Source: Medicago truncatula (Eukaryota; Streptophyta; Magnoliopsida; Fabales; Fabaceae). Taken from it: a stretch of DNA of 64,000 bases. The position numbers were made by a program, and so were the translations under genes. The stretch lies in contig NC_053043.1 of the NCBI RefSeq assembly GCF_003473485.1, positions 39,656,576 to 39,720,575 of the forward strand, written 5' to 3'. The stretch's first letter is position 1. Every line of letters starts with the position of its first letter. Positions 24,119 through 36,251 of the stretch are shown one piece after another. The notes below the pieces were generated by a model. It did no database searches, was not told the DNA's origin, and saw nothing but the letters and a program-made list of their open reading frames with translations.

Positions 24119-25030
24119 TTGTTTGATAAGGCGTTGTGTCGCATATCAGATCGATCGACAAGCCGGCATCTCAAGTCTCAACATATGTTCTTTACTAGGA
24201 ATACATATTATCGATCACAAACTTTGATCAACTTGCACAATATATTAATGATTCTTACTAGGAATCATATTATTGCATGTGCATTATCAATTTACGTATA
24301 GTAAAAAACTTCTCAAGAACCAACAAGATATTTTAACTGAGTGGAAGGAGGAAAAAATATGTGGGTAAATTTGTAGATGATTGGATGTAGAATTTGTTTA
24401 ACAGTTAAATTTATTTTAAAATAAATCAATATAAAAATATAACATGACAATTAACAAGTGGACTATGATACTGCACAACCAAACTTCATATTACCATTGT
24501 GTTCACCAAATATTTGTCCAAACTTTTTTATAATATATATTTAATTTGTCCAAAATTTGATAAATAATGCATTAACAAGTACACTACTCCACTTGTTAAA
24601 AAAAAAAAACAAGTACACTACTCCAGCTAATTTTCACATTACTAATTAATTTTCAATCCTTATTTATATTTGTCATGCGTGATGGTGACTGATGACAAAC
24701 ATAATGTAAGCAAGAAGCATGTACAATATATGTTACTGGCTCTCAAGAACTTTAGATATAGAATAAAGGAAAATCTTATACGTAGCATGTTTAATCAAAT
24801 TGATGCCTCTAAAATTATTTTATAAAAAATAATTATTATTAATTTGTCTTTATGTTAATACTCTAATCAAAGCATAATTACTTATACGTGGAATATTCAT
24901 ATTTCATAATTGAAACCCGAGGCAATGTATTTATAATTTATTTATAGCAATTTAATCTAACTTACCTACATGTTAAATGGACGATCCCAAGAGGAAGACA
25001 TTGATGGCTAACCAAACTACATATATTTAT
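24119..25030. repeat. conserved non-coding block, segmental duplication copy 2
   Basis: Counterpart of 14200-15333, with the same landmark order. A local tandem of 'acaagtacactactcca' (about 24576 and 24610) is unique to this copy. Confidence 0.8.
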
Positions 25031-25569
25031 CCCATCTATATATTCATGATCAAATGAAAACAAAATTTAAATATTAATTTGCATTGCTTCTGTGGTGATT
25101 TATACATTTGTTTGAGTTATTTAGATTGATAGACCATTAACTCTTCGGATTTTAAGAAAAATTTGTGTAAGAAACTGATTAGATATCTACATATCATTTA
25201 ATCTAAAAGTTTCGCTTAAAAGATTGGAGTACTCATTTAGTTCTATTAGTGTTTTTCTTTCTCTTCTCTTTCATATATGTTTCCTCTACATGAGTTAATA
25301 TTATTTGAGACATTGTCAAACATTAAGTGCGAACACATTTTTTAGTCGAAATTTAAACATTGATTTATCATGTTTTAAGAGACTAACACTCCCACTAGAC
25401 TCAACCTTGATGATATAGTTCTATTGTGGTGCATATAATCCTCATGTTTTGGTGTGTCGGATTAGCAAACATAAAATTCAAAGAAAGTGAGTGGAGGGAA
25501 AGAATAAAGATGGGTTTAGACCTCTCAAAATGAGAAACGTCTCTCTAATATGTAGGAGTCAATGATTTT

Positions 25570-25885
25570 TGACAGCAAAGTAGAATCTTAATATAGATCC
25601 AAAAACAAACGGGGAGAGAAGAAAAGGTCATTTAGGTCAACATAAGTGCACATGATTGGGTCAGAAGGGAAACGGTGATGAGCTGTGTGGTACTCCGTAC
25701 ATTACACATGCAACAAATAGGTAGAAATACATGCATGCAAGTTTCATCATAACTACTGCGAACTTGCTTTGGTTCTGTCTTTACATTTTGATGTTGTTCT
25801 TGTTTCATTGCTTTAGGTGTTACTATTGTGTCTTTGTTAGATCCAAACACGTCTCTCATTCTGAGCAACAAGGATCCTCTATTTT
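25570..25885. repeat. distal conserved block, segmental duplication copy 2
   Basis: Counterpart of 17220-17510. After this point I see no further similarity between the two blocks, so the duplication end is near 25880 in this copy and 17510 in the other. Confidence 0.75.
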
Positions 25886-26479
25886 TGGAAGAGAAAAATA
25901 GAGGGATTTTAGACAAAAATAAGGAGAAATAAAAAAGACAATGATGTAAAAAATTGAGGGGAAAAAAATGAGAGAAAATAAATTAAGAGATAGATAAAGA
26001 GAATAAGAGAGAATACTCTATCCAAATAATATAAACAAAAGTGAAAGTTGACAAATACGGACTAGATATTTTATCACATACGTAAATAGAAGGTATAAAG
26101 CAGAAGACAAATGGTCGAAAACACTAAATGAGAATGGATTTTATTTGTTGACAGATATATATGTTGGTGTTTTTTTAAATGATTTAGCCGAAAACTTGAG
26201 AGTGTAACTAAATTAATTATCTTCTACTCAGTTCAGATGTGCACTCTAGGTGAAGAATTTTAAATTTGTTACAAATATTTAAATAGTAAATTTAGTCATT
26301 ATAAATCATAAGGAAAAAAGAAAGAGAAAAAAAAAAACATGCCATTGATATTGAAGTGCACCTACAAAAACAAGTGTTGTCTTGGAAAATTGGTTTGTGA
26401 AGGGGTTACAAAAAACCTGTCATGGAAAATATTGTTCATTTTGATTTTAATAATTTAGGCTATTGAAAAATAATAAACA

Positions 26480-26840
26480 ATGTTGTTGTGAATGATTTGG
26501 CATAATAGAAATGAAGTAGTTTGGAATAATAACATGAGCAACTCACAGCAAATTGGAATTAAAGCATTTCATCTCTGACAAAATTGGTATATTGTAAACT
26601 GATGCAGCAAGGTGCTATATGTGTACACCGTAATGAACTTTGTGTGAAGTGGGAGAAGTCTAGAATGGGATGGCTCAAATGTAACGTGGACGTCGGCTTT
26701 TTTAGGGTTCCGGTATTATATGTTCAGGTTGTTGTGTTAGAAATTGCTAAACATGAGTTTGGAAGATTAAACATCAAATTTTGGGATTAAGATTTAGTGT
26801 TGTGTGAGTTGAAAAAAGTGATATTTCCGCCTTGAAAAGA
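26480..26840 (+). pseudogene. LINE RNase H-like fragment, degenerate
   Basis: Frames contain WHNRNEVVWNN and later WEKSRMGWLKCNVDVGFF, the typical junction into the plant LINE RNase H-like (RVT_3) domain. Several stops and frame changes interrupt it. No poly(A) or target duplication was identified. Confidence 0.6.
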
Positions 26841-26939
26841 ATAAACATGTTAGTATAAGAGAAATACCTTTAATAGAGTGACATACTTTGGTAGTTCATA
26901 AGAGTTGTGATGTGACTTTTATGAACAATTAGGGTTATG

Positions 26940-27019
26940 ATATTTTTTTATTACCCAAAAATGTTAAAATAACTTTTTAATATTATCTGAAAAGTGTTTG
27001 TGAACGGAATAAGCACTCA

Positions 27020-27061
<42 letters not shown>

Positions 27062-27260
27062 AAACTTGAGCTAAATGGTATATTTTTTATATTGTTCGAA
27101 AATGTTAAACTAACTTTGTAACATTATTTGAAAGTGTTTTTGTAATGAACATCTTTCTTAAGTGAAAGGTTGAAAGTTTATGACATTCACAAACCCAAAT
27201 TCGATGAACACAAGGATTTTGAAAGTTTATGATGTTCACAAACCCGAATTCGATGAAGAA
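26940..27260. repeat. (AT)18 microsatellite between diverged direct repeats
   Basis: A pure AT run covers 27023-27058. On either side 'aaatgttaaa(a/c)taactttttaa' and 'gaaaagtgtttgtgaa'-like segments repeat (about 26958 and about 27098). Further right, 'gaaagtttatga..ttcacaaaccc' repeats at about 27170 and 27218. Confidence 0.75.
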
Positions 27261-27662
27261 GCCATTGTACAAAACACACACAAATTGGTTTCACTCCCGT
27301 TATGCCCTTACAGACCCACACATAAAGATGGAATGTAAAGTGATGAAGTCTTATGGACAGTGTGAGGTCCAATTTAAAGATGGTGTCATTTAATTTGAGA
27401 TGTCCATCATATCTCACTATCAACATATGTTATTGATTCACTATTTTAAATTGGCTTATTTTCATTCTTGAGGCATTCGGGACAAAATTTGTCGCGGTAA
27501 ATAACAATGTTGTTTTCTTAATCATTGTCATTTGCAATAATTTACTTAATGAAATTAATTTAGTAGTTAGAAATCAATAACAATAATTGACATTATTCTA
27601 TTTTATTTTATACCATCAATTAGAAGATTACAAAATTATTTATGTGTATCCATTTTTCTTAT

Positions 27663-27794
27663 GAGAAATGATATTTGTACAACCATTTTAGTATAATTTT
27701 TGGACAACTTTCTCTTTGGTTTTGAGTTTTGACTAATAAAGAGAAAGAATATGAAGGTTATCACAAAATAGTTGTACAAATATAATTATTTCTC
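27663..27794. mobile_element. small MITE with 'gaaatgata..tttgtacaac' ends
   Basis: The left end gagaaatgatatttgtacaac is the near reverse complement of the right end gttgtacaaatataattatt. The element is about 130 bp and non-coding. A related element is at 53935-54113. Confidence 0.6.
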
Positions 27795-28179
27795 CTTATA
27801 TATATGGTTAGGAGAAGACCACCATTTCTCACATTTGTCCCTTTAGTCAACATTGATGAATTGATACATGGAAGCTCCGTGTTTTGTAACTCATGTTATG
27901 TTAGAGGACAAGTAACAGGTTTTCAAAATGCAAAAGTGGAATTGAGAAATTCTTAGGCAATGCATATGAATCAATCAATATTTTTTTTCTTTTATATATG
28001 AAAAGAAGTCACCACGTCCAACAAAATTGTAAACATCTATAAAATATTAATGATTGCTCTTGAGACACACTGCAATTGCTCAAATTTACAAATATTGTTG
28101 GTTGAACAGTAGTTAAGTGTCATTCATTACAAAATAGTAGCTAATTGTCGTTCGGCACTTTTTAGATTTAAATCGTTTC

Positions 28180-28640
28180 AACTGATTTAAAAAGTTCTCT
28201 GAACATCATATCTCCAGACTCTGTTCGTAAGCATCTAATTCAGTTTGGTCACTTGGCGGGGTTACCACGATCTACGCATTCATTCTTCAAAGTGATCTGG
28301 CACGTATCCGTTTGGATAGTTTGGAAGGAAAGAAACAATAGGATCTTCAAAAGCAAAGCTCTAGATTTGGTTCAATTAGTAGACAGTAAAATTTGTATCT
28401 ATTTCTTGGTTGAGGGTGAATAGGCTAACTTCAGCTTTCAGTTATAATGACTTGTGGCGACACCCTTTAATTTGTATGGGTGTTAGGGAGTAGTCTTTTT
28501 ATCATATTTCTTTTTGTTGTGTTTTTCGGAAAAAATACATCTCTTGTATTTTTTGAGGAGTGATTCTTTCTGCACATCTTGTGCGAGATGAATTTCCCCT
28601 GTTGTTTAATCTATTTCCATTTTGGTAAAAAAAAAAATAA
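28180..28640 (+). pseudogene. LINE 3' end, degenerate, with poly(A)
   Basis: Plus-strand translation gives HLAGLPRSTHSFFKVIWHVS then VWIVWKERNNRIF, the end of the LINE zf-RVT region also seen at 15476. Stops follow. The 3' UTR ends 'ttccattttggt' plus an A-rich tail near 28627-28640. It is 5'-truncated. Confidence 0.75.
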
Positions 28641-29452
28641 AAAATCTCCAAACAATAATTAACTGTCGATGATGATATTTTCGTCAGTGCAGGGTGCCTA
28701 AGAGAAAACCATAAGTGTTCAAAGAGCAATTTTCATAATGGTGGGTTTATTCAATAGGCTGAAGCTTATTCTGAAAGCAATTTTCAAGGGAGGCTGGTAA
28801 ATACAAAAATAAGAGTTTACTTATTCCACTCCTTAATATTTAATCTTTATAAAAAAAATATAATTTGATACAACATTTTTTTTAATGCAAGTTGATACTA
28901 GAATTTATGCAAAAAACTTAATTTGATACAATATATTTTTTAATGCAAATATAAGAGTTTGTTTATTTCCACCTCTTACTCCCTCTAATTCAAAATGTGT
29001 GTCTCTTTAACAACAAAAAAAAAAATTGTATTAAAATGAATGGTATACCCACTTTTCAATATAAAATTTTCCAATTATTCCCTTTAATCAATGTTGTGTA
29101 CACTATTTTCAAAGTAATATATTTTACTTTTATGAAAAAACATATCAATAGTTATCACGCGTAGATTAGTAAAAAAGACCCCTCTAATATGCACCCTTTT
29201 AAAAAGTAGCAGGTATTTTTGTATCTTCATTCAATTCAACAATCTACTCTAGAAGCTTTATATGTAGGTTGTTAATCCGTTCAATCCATTTAATGGACAT
29301 TTTCAACGTTTCAACCCCTCAAAACTATTCCTTTCTCATTTTTCAGCAACCTCAAAACTCCATACCCATCAAATTGTACACCTCATTTCACAAAACATGG
29401 ACCAGTGTCCCCTTTTTCTTCCTTCAACGTGTATGTGGACTCGTGTGCGGGG

Positions 29453-29925
29453 TGTTGGGTCATGAGGGGAGCCCGGGGACCGCATATATCTAGGCAAGAG
29501 CAATCATAAAAGTGAGAGAGATATCACACTCTTACCCAAAACCTTAAGACAATGAGTTTATGGGTCCTCTCACTTATAAAGTGTTTAACCTCCACTTTTC
29601 TATCTGATGTGGAACATATAACTCACACTTGCACACAACATTCCCCATCAAGTGCGTGTCCATCAATTCATCGCACTCCCCCCTCAAGGGGAAGTTCTTT
29701 CATCCTTAAATACTTTCTTGTACCACCGCTGTTGTTTTCTTCGCAACGGAACTTGCCTCCTGAACACCTTGTCAAGAAGACTTTCGAAACAAGGAGTCGG
29801 TTGTACCCTTTGTCGAACCAGGCTCTGATACCATTGTTGGTTCACAAGAGGAACCCGAGGGACCGCTCATATCTAGTCCAGAGCAACCATACAAGTGAGA
29901 GAGACACCACACTCTTACACACAAC
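29453..29925 (-). mobile_element. TRIM-type LTR element remnant
   Basis: The left LTR is 29453-29640 (tgttgg...acaaca, 188 bp). A second, truncated LTR starts at 29835 (tgttgg). They share 'ggaccgc(a/t)catatctag' and 'aagtgagagagataycacac'-like segments. Beside the right LTR, ggctctgatacca (29821-29833) is the complement of TGGTATCAGAGCC, the primer-binding site for initiator methionine tRNA. Beside the left LTR, the minus strand has a purine tract gatgggga. Only about 194 bp lies between the LTRs and it encodes nothing. This is the layout of a terminal-repeat retrotransposon in miniature. Confidence 0.8.
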
Positions 29926-29959
29926 ACGGGGAACACATGCCCGTAGAAACTTTTCTTGT

Positions 29960-31140
29960 TTTCTTAATATATATTTTTATCCTTGATGTGAGCTTGGAAC
30001 TTCGGATTGAATTCCTCCAAGTTGTTTGGAATTCCATATCTTTATTTTGCTTGGTTTCTGTAACTTATAAGAGGTGTCTTCCGACCAAATAAACGCAATA
30101 AATTACATAAAAAAGAGTAAGACACCCTGTAAAATTGTCTGGTTTGAAAATTAAAAGATACATTATGACTCAATGCAAACATTACATATTTTTCCTAAAT
30201 CCAAGAGTAACACGCTCAAAATTCTCTACAAAATTCTAAAATAAACAATAAATGACTTGATTAAACACTAAAATACATGATATAACGAGGATTCATCACA
30301 ACCCAAACTTACATTTTTGTTTGTTCTCAAGTAACAATACATGTATGTACATTTAATATGCAATCAAATAAAGTAGCATACCTCTCGAGCTATGGTCAAC
30401 CTCACTGTCATGTGATTATCATTCCCACTTACACCTTTCGAACGACTTACCACTTCCATTCTCAAGTTGTTTGGTTAAGGTTTTTATCCACACCAAATTT
30501 CTATTCACTCTCCAACAAGTATGTTGGTTAGATCACTCAATCAACATGTTAATGTCATACTAGAATAACCAACCTTCCCACTCCTTGCCAAAAAAAACAT
30601 GGATACTAGTGAACTTCTTAACTATTCAACCTTTAAACCCAACAACAGGTCCTAAGACATTAGGCATATATGAATCATACTTCTTTTATATATTCAATAT
30701 TTTACTCAATCATAGGCGATATTGAACTTAACCACTCACACTTGAAATCCAACAACCTTTCCCTGAAGTGTGAGTTATAATCTTTTATACTTGATACAAA
30801 CACCATGATCTCAATCCCCTATCAAGTCGAACTAAGACTCTGAGGTTCACATCTCTTATATATCCAAATGATTTACTCATCAATACGCAATGTGAAACTT
30901 AATGACTCATATTTTAATTTGGAAAATGCTAAAAAAGTTATTTTCAATTATAAAGGCACTTATTAGGATTCAAATATAGTAATAATATCTTGGAATTATG
31001 TTATTAATTCTTGAAAAGTCTAAAAAATATTATTTTTAACATAAAACTTTTTTTCTTTTGAGTCATTACTCAAAATTTTTTTTATACACGAACGTTAGCT
31101 GTTAGTAAGTAATTGTTAGTATATTACAATTTTTCTTCTA
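29960..31140. other. intergenic, no gene seen
   Basis: No supported reading frame, RNA gene or bounded repeat was found in this AT-rich interval. Confidence 0.4.
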
Positions 31141-31161
31141 TCTGATTCGAACGTAAGACTT

Positions 31162-31305
31162 TTTTTTTTTTTTTTTTTTTGTCAAGTAGTTTAGTGGATA
31201 GAGCTTAAACAATTTAATTGTGGAGAAGTGGAGTGTCTGGGGTTCGAACCCGACCCCTGCATATAAAATACAATATCCCTACCAACTGAGTTAAGTTCAC
31301 GGGGA
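31162..31305 (-). mobile_element. tRNA-derived SINE, legume family A
   Basis: Poly(T) on the plus strand is followed by 'gtcaagtagtttagtgg', the complement of a B box GGTTCGAACCC, and the complement of an A box TTAACTCAGTTGG. It is flanked by a repeat tcgaacgtaagactt at 31147-31161 and 31306-31320. Near-identical in structure to 17016-17152. Confidence 0.85.
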
Positions 31306-31756
31306 TCGAACGTAAGACTTTAACTCTCGTTAATTTGAGTGATGAATTCCATAAAGATTTTAATTTGATTTTTAAAACATGTAAAAGAAGTTAGCCACAT
31401 TAATCATGAGGTGGGGTGTTCTGATTCTGTGTCCAGCTTTTAAAAGGAAAAGAGAAAGTTATGTGACGATTATTGAAGGAATCTTGAAGTTCATAGTATA
31501 TAGTACACACAGAAAGAGATAAGATATAAAGCTACAAACTCATAGATTGTTAAAAATAAAATACTATGGATGTGTGGCTTTGTGTCATAGGCTATATTGG
31601 AATTATTTTTTTTCCTTTCTTATTTCCACTGTATTAAATTCTTAATAGGATGTCACTTATTTCCACTGTATCAGATTCTAATTTGTGTTGTTCTATTTGG
31701 AAGAATCATATTAGCCAATAGCCAGTGACTAAACATTACTCGATTATAAATTAAAA

Positions 31757-31953
31757 GGTTAATGGTGTTTTACCCCCTGTAATATAGGTTATTTTTTGTT
31801 TTTCCACCTGTAAGATATTTTTTTTTGATTTACCCCTGTAATTTTTTCTAAAAAAAAAAATATTTTACAGGGAGGTAAATCAAAAAAAATATTTTACAAG
31901 GGGGAAAACCAAAAATAACATATATGACAGGAGGCTAAAGCACCATTAACCCT
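31757..31953. mobile_element. 197-bp foldback MITE with 9-bp target duplication
   Basis: The left end ggttaatggtg and right end caccattaaccct are inverted. The arms also pair through 'tttacccctgtaa' and its complement. An exact 9-bp repeat aaattaaaa flanks it at 31748-31756 and 31954-31962, as expected of Mutator-like transposition. Confidence 0.75.
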
Positions 31954-31962
31954 AAATTAAAA

Positions 31963-34580
31963 TTAAAACAGAAAAAGAACATAGAAGATAATCCTTTTTG
32001 AAAAGGGAAAATTCTAAGTCGAAAGCTGGAGCTGGAAGACGGATCATCTGGGCATGCTGCTTACATAATAATGTGACTTTGGTGTGTCCAACCAAGGGAA
32101 ACTAGTAGCCGATGATTGTGACCTCGTGGGGCCAATTAAATATTACCTTGACTAAAAAAACACAGATTAAAAAATGTTTGTTGCTTCCACACATATGATG
32201 TCTTCATCTCTTAGAATCCTTAAATATATTGACTTATTGTTGCTTCTGACACTCCTTCAGATTCTCTAACAATTGACATCTGAATTGAATTTCTGATCAA
32301 AGAAGGAAGAGAAGACGTGTAATGTAACGTGTTACTCATTTGATAAGATCGGTTCTTATCTTATTTTCTCATGCGTTATAGTTCCATTGAAGTTTGGTTT
32401 GTTTCTCCTTATGACAATTCAAAAGTTTCTAAATTTGCTAAGGATTTGCAAAGCTTAAAAGAGAAGACGTAAATGTTAAAGAGTATTCTTTTTACAAATA
32501 TGGTTAGTTATGAGATTGATTTTTTAATATGTGAAGATGAAATTGATGATAATGTGAATTTTTTTTAGATTTTGGTTGGAGGAAAATATTTTGTCAAATT
32601 GATACTCATTCAAGTTCCGCATTGAGTGTATGAAAAAAAGGATGAATTTTTATTTTTATTATAAATATAAATAGTTAATTTAAATTTTCTTCACAAAACA
32701 ATTATAATCTTTTGGGTGTTAAATGATTTGGATTCGGTTCTTCTAAAGTGAACAACTTATTTGAAGGTGTAAAGTGCGTAATATTAATCGTTAGTTTAAA
32801 AATTAAAGGTAGATATCATAATAAATCATAAATTAGCTACAATAACAACATTTGGTTTTCTCACCTTATACTATCTAAAAGTAAAAATTTGAGCGACTGA
32901 GGTATGTTGTAAAAGATTTTTTTTTTTTTTTGGTTTTAGATTAAATAGTAAGCCATTGAAATTAAACTCACACAACTATAAGGTCTCGGGTTCGAACCTA
33001 GGTCACGACGTCCAGCCTTACAATTTCGACATTTTTTACAAAGTCTTATAATTTGCATGTTGAATAATAAAATATTTTACTCGGATAAGTTGGATCATGT
33101 AGGTATCCCTTCCCCTTCAAACCACAATTTCAATACGTCTTCCCTTGGTCCCTAGGGCATCATTTGCCTTCCAAAGAAAAAACAAATACTGTTTGAACAT
33201 TGTGGTTGTACCAAGACTGATGGTGGTTTTTCTTTTAATTTGATGAGAGTGTAATTCAATAAAATAATGTAAGTGTTATGGTTTCATTGCAAGACAAGAT
33301 GAAGAGGTGTCGTGTAATTAAAATATAATGGGGAGGGATTGTTTTCTTATTTTTTTATTATGTCACATATGCTTTGGTGACATTAGGGGGTGTTCACTTA
33401 TTTAAAAAAAAAAAAAAAATCCACATATACAGAAAAAAAAAATCATAAGGATTAGAATAACTCCAAAATAAAAAGAGTGTCCAAAACCGCATAATATGAG
33501 ATACTTAGGGTCAAATAAGTCTTTTTCAATTAGTTTTCTTTACCCCTCAAAAAAAAAATAGTTTTCTTTATTTTAAAATAATTTTTTGAGAGGTAGATTT
33601 TAAAATATTTGTAATTTTTTTTAGGGAAAAATAATTTGTAATTAAGACTCTAAACTTATATATAATATATAATTATCCTTCAATTTTTTTTAATGATTTA
33701 GCTTCTTAAAAAAAATAAAAAAATAATGTATAATTATGTTTCTAATTACAAATTATTTTGCTCCTTCAAAAAAATAATTATTTTGCTCTAATTTCACGAT
33801 TGAAGCAAACAAATTAAATATCTTATCCTTTTTGTTTTAGACAGCAATCTTATCCTTTTTTTGTCAAAAAAATAAAAGGAATCTTATCCTTTCTTTTATC
33901 AATAACATTTTTTGGTTGATTTGAAAGTTTAGGAATCTAATTACATTGCTCAAAAAAAAAAAAAAGGAATCTTATTAAAAAATGGTTTGGTATTATTTTT
34001 CTAGGGGCCTTTTGCCGATGGATTTCTCTTTATCTGCTGACGGCTGTTTGTTTGCTCTACATTCTAATTTTTATTTGAGAAATTCTTAGGTGAACTCTTA
34101 TTGTCATATGATCTACATTCTTTTTTCTTTCACAAGCAAAATTTACCTCTTTGAAATTTTACTGGTTGGTTTTTAACTGAGGCTGGTATTTTAAATGGTT
34201 TTATTTTTCAAGAATGTTATTTTCAATTGTATCTTTTAGTTTTTGTGTAGTCTCTCCATATCTCTTTATTTGTATTTATTTGATAATAATTATTGAGACG
34301 TTGCAAAAGATATATGTAACGTGTCGACATAGTTGAGATGTCGTTTCCATTGTATTTAATGATCCGATCAAAAGTTTTCACTTGAGGAATATAACAACAA
34401 TTTTTTTGAAAGTTAATTATAATTTTAAAAATTATCAAATATTTGTATATTGTTTGCATTAGAAAAGGAAAAAAAATTGTCAAAAGTTCTTTCTTTCCAT
34501 TTGATTGAATGAAAAGAATAAATACAATGTATTTGTTTTTTTCTTTTGTGTGGAACAAGTATTTATGTTCCTAAAAAAAA
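31963..34580. other. AT-rich intergenic, no gene seen
   Basis: No supported gene. A B-box-like 'tctcgggttcgaaccta' near 32983 suggests another degraded tRNA-derived SINE. An open frame on the minus strand at 34223-34558 is lysine/isoleucine rich, as expected by chance in AT-rich DNA. Confidence 0.4.
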
Positions 34581-34587
34581 AAAACAT

Positions 34588-35430
34588 TATTTATGTTATG
34601 AATTTAATATGTATGTATGAAGTGGTGTAAAACGTTTTCACACAAGCATTCAAACAAATCATTTTGTATTGCCATTTTTATATGATTTTTTTTAAACAAA
34701 TTCTACAAAAATTTATTTAGTTTGATTTGTTTGAGCGCATGTGTAAAAAAAGTACTACATCATCATCGGTGTATAACAATTAAACTCTTATGTTGATCAG
34801 ATTTTTCTGTGTAATGGCAGGAAGTGATTATATAAATAAATTGGATATTTTTCTAATTTTTTTTTTTTTTCATTTCATAAAAATTTTGTTTAATATGTGA
34901 GGTCTAGCTCAAGTGACAATGTTGGTATTGTTAAACTGTACACGTTCATTCAGTTCGAACTTAAGATCTTATAGTTGTGTGTGTGAGTTTTAATGTAATA
35001 TTTATCATTTAGTCTAAAACCAAAAAAATGTATTTATATTATGAATTTAATTTGTATGTATCAAATGTTGTAAAACTTTTTTACACATGCATTCAAACAA
35101 ATCACTTTATTTTACCACTTTTATATGATTGTTCTTAAAAAATTTCCACAATGTCTATATTCCTTGATTTGTTTGAGTGGATGTGAAAAAAAGTTCTACA
35201 TCACCATTGTATAACAATTAAACTCTTGTGTTAATCATATTTATCTTTGTGTAAAGGGAAGGAAGTGATCATAAAAATAATCAGTTATTTCCTAAAGTTT
35301 AATTTTTCTTTATTCGATAAAATTTTTCTTTGATTCATAAAATCTAATTCAATTGACAATATTAATATTGTTACATTGGACACTTTCATTTAGTTCGAAG
35401 TCAAGACCTTATAATTGTGTGATAGTCTAT
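34588..35430. repeat. diverged ~440-bp tandem duplication
   Basis: Unit 1 (34588-35029) and unit 2 (35030-35430) are colinear. Shared phrases include 'ttatgaatttaat', 'gcattcaaacaaatca', 'tttgatttgtttgag', 'tataacaattaaactctt', 'ggaagtgat' and a tail with 'cagttcgaactta' / 'tagttcgaagtca'. No coding frame is shared. The tail resembles a degraded SINE B box. Confidence 0.8.
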
Positions 35431-35687
35431 ACTCTTATAGACAAAAATAAATTTTTTATTTTGACAAAATTATGTTTTTTTTATGAGATTTGACAAAATG
35501 ATTTTATAAAACCTATTTTATGGTCAAATTATAACTTTTCTTCCTCCTGTTTTTCGTTCAATACTAAATGAGAACTAAAATATTTATATTTTTTTTGAAA
35601 GAAACTAAAATATTTATATTTAAAAAATTAAAATATTTCATGGAATATATATTGTTTTGATAAATTAAAAAAAAAAATCATCGTGAA

Positions 35688-35770
35688 CTTAGCTCAGTTG
35701 GCATGAACAATGCATGAAATATGCAAGTTCCAGGGTTCAAACCCCGGCCACCGCAAAAGAAAAAAAAAAT
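35688..35770 (+). mobile_element. SINE family A, 3'-shortened copy
   Basis: 'cgtgaacttagctcagttgg' (A box) is followed 30 bp later by 'agggttcaaaccccgg' (B box) and an A-rich tail. The 5' seven bases do not pair with the 3' end, so this is not a functional tRNA gene. Confidence 0.65.
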
Positions 35771-36118
35771 TATACAATCATTTTATAATAACTTTTTTAA
35801 CAATTTTTCTTTAATACTCCCATTATGTTTTAATTTTCTATCTTTTTTTTCTCTATTGTTTTTTATCAATAAAAATAAAGAAAAATGAAATTGTCATAAA
35901 AAATTATCTCAAATGATCGTTCATATATTACTGCTCACATAAAAATAGTCACTCTGAAAGTACCTAAACAAATTTCTCATGATAAGATCAAAGAAGATAC
36001 TTGTTGAAGTTTCATACTTATCCATCAAAATAGGACCCACCCATTCATCTTAAAAAAAGACAAGACAACCTTAACCACTTTTGTTCACTCTGGGGGTAGG
36101 TGTTATGTAAATCTCTCA

Positions 36119-36126
36119 TATAAATA
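36119..36126 (+). promoter_or_regulatory. TATA box of the DUF3700 gene
   Basis: tataaata lies 126 bp upstream of the ATG at 36252, an ordinary spacing allowing for the 5' UTR. Confidence 0.6.
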
Positions 36127-36251
36127 TCAAAATGAATCAATGACCCTGCTTCCATTTTATTTTAAATCCTTCGTATTCAATACCTAAGTAAACAAAGTTA
36201 TTTTTCTTAGACCTCAAGATTTTGGTGTAGAATCACACGAAGAAGAAGAAA

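Noticed and set aside
29552-29986. 144-codon open frame in GC-richer DNA
   Set aside because: It runs across the TRIM LTR, the primer-binding site and the second LTR; it has no domain and no conserved start context.
34223-34558. 111-codon open frame on the minus strand
   Set aside because: Lys/Ile/Asn-rich composition as expected of chance translation in AT-rich DNA, with no family resemblance.
35692-35757. Possible tRNA gene (A box and B box present)
   Set aside because: The first seven bases cannot pair with the last seven to form an acceptor stem, and the order matches the SINE copies elsewhere, so it was called a SINE fragment.
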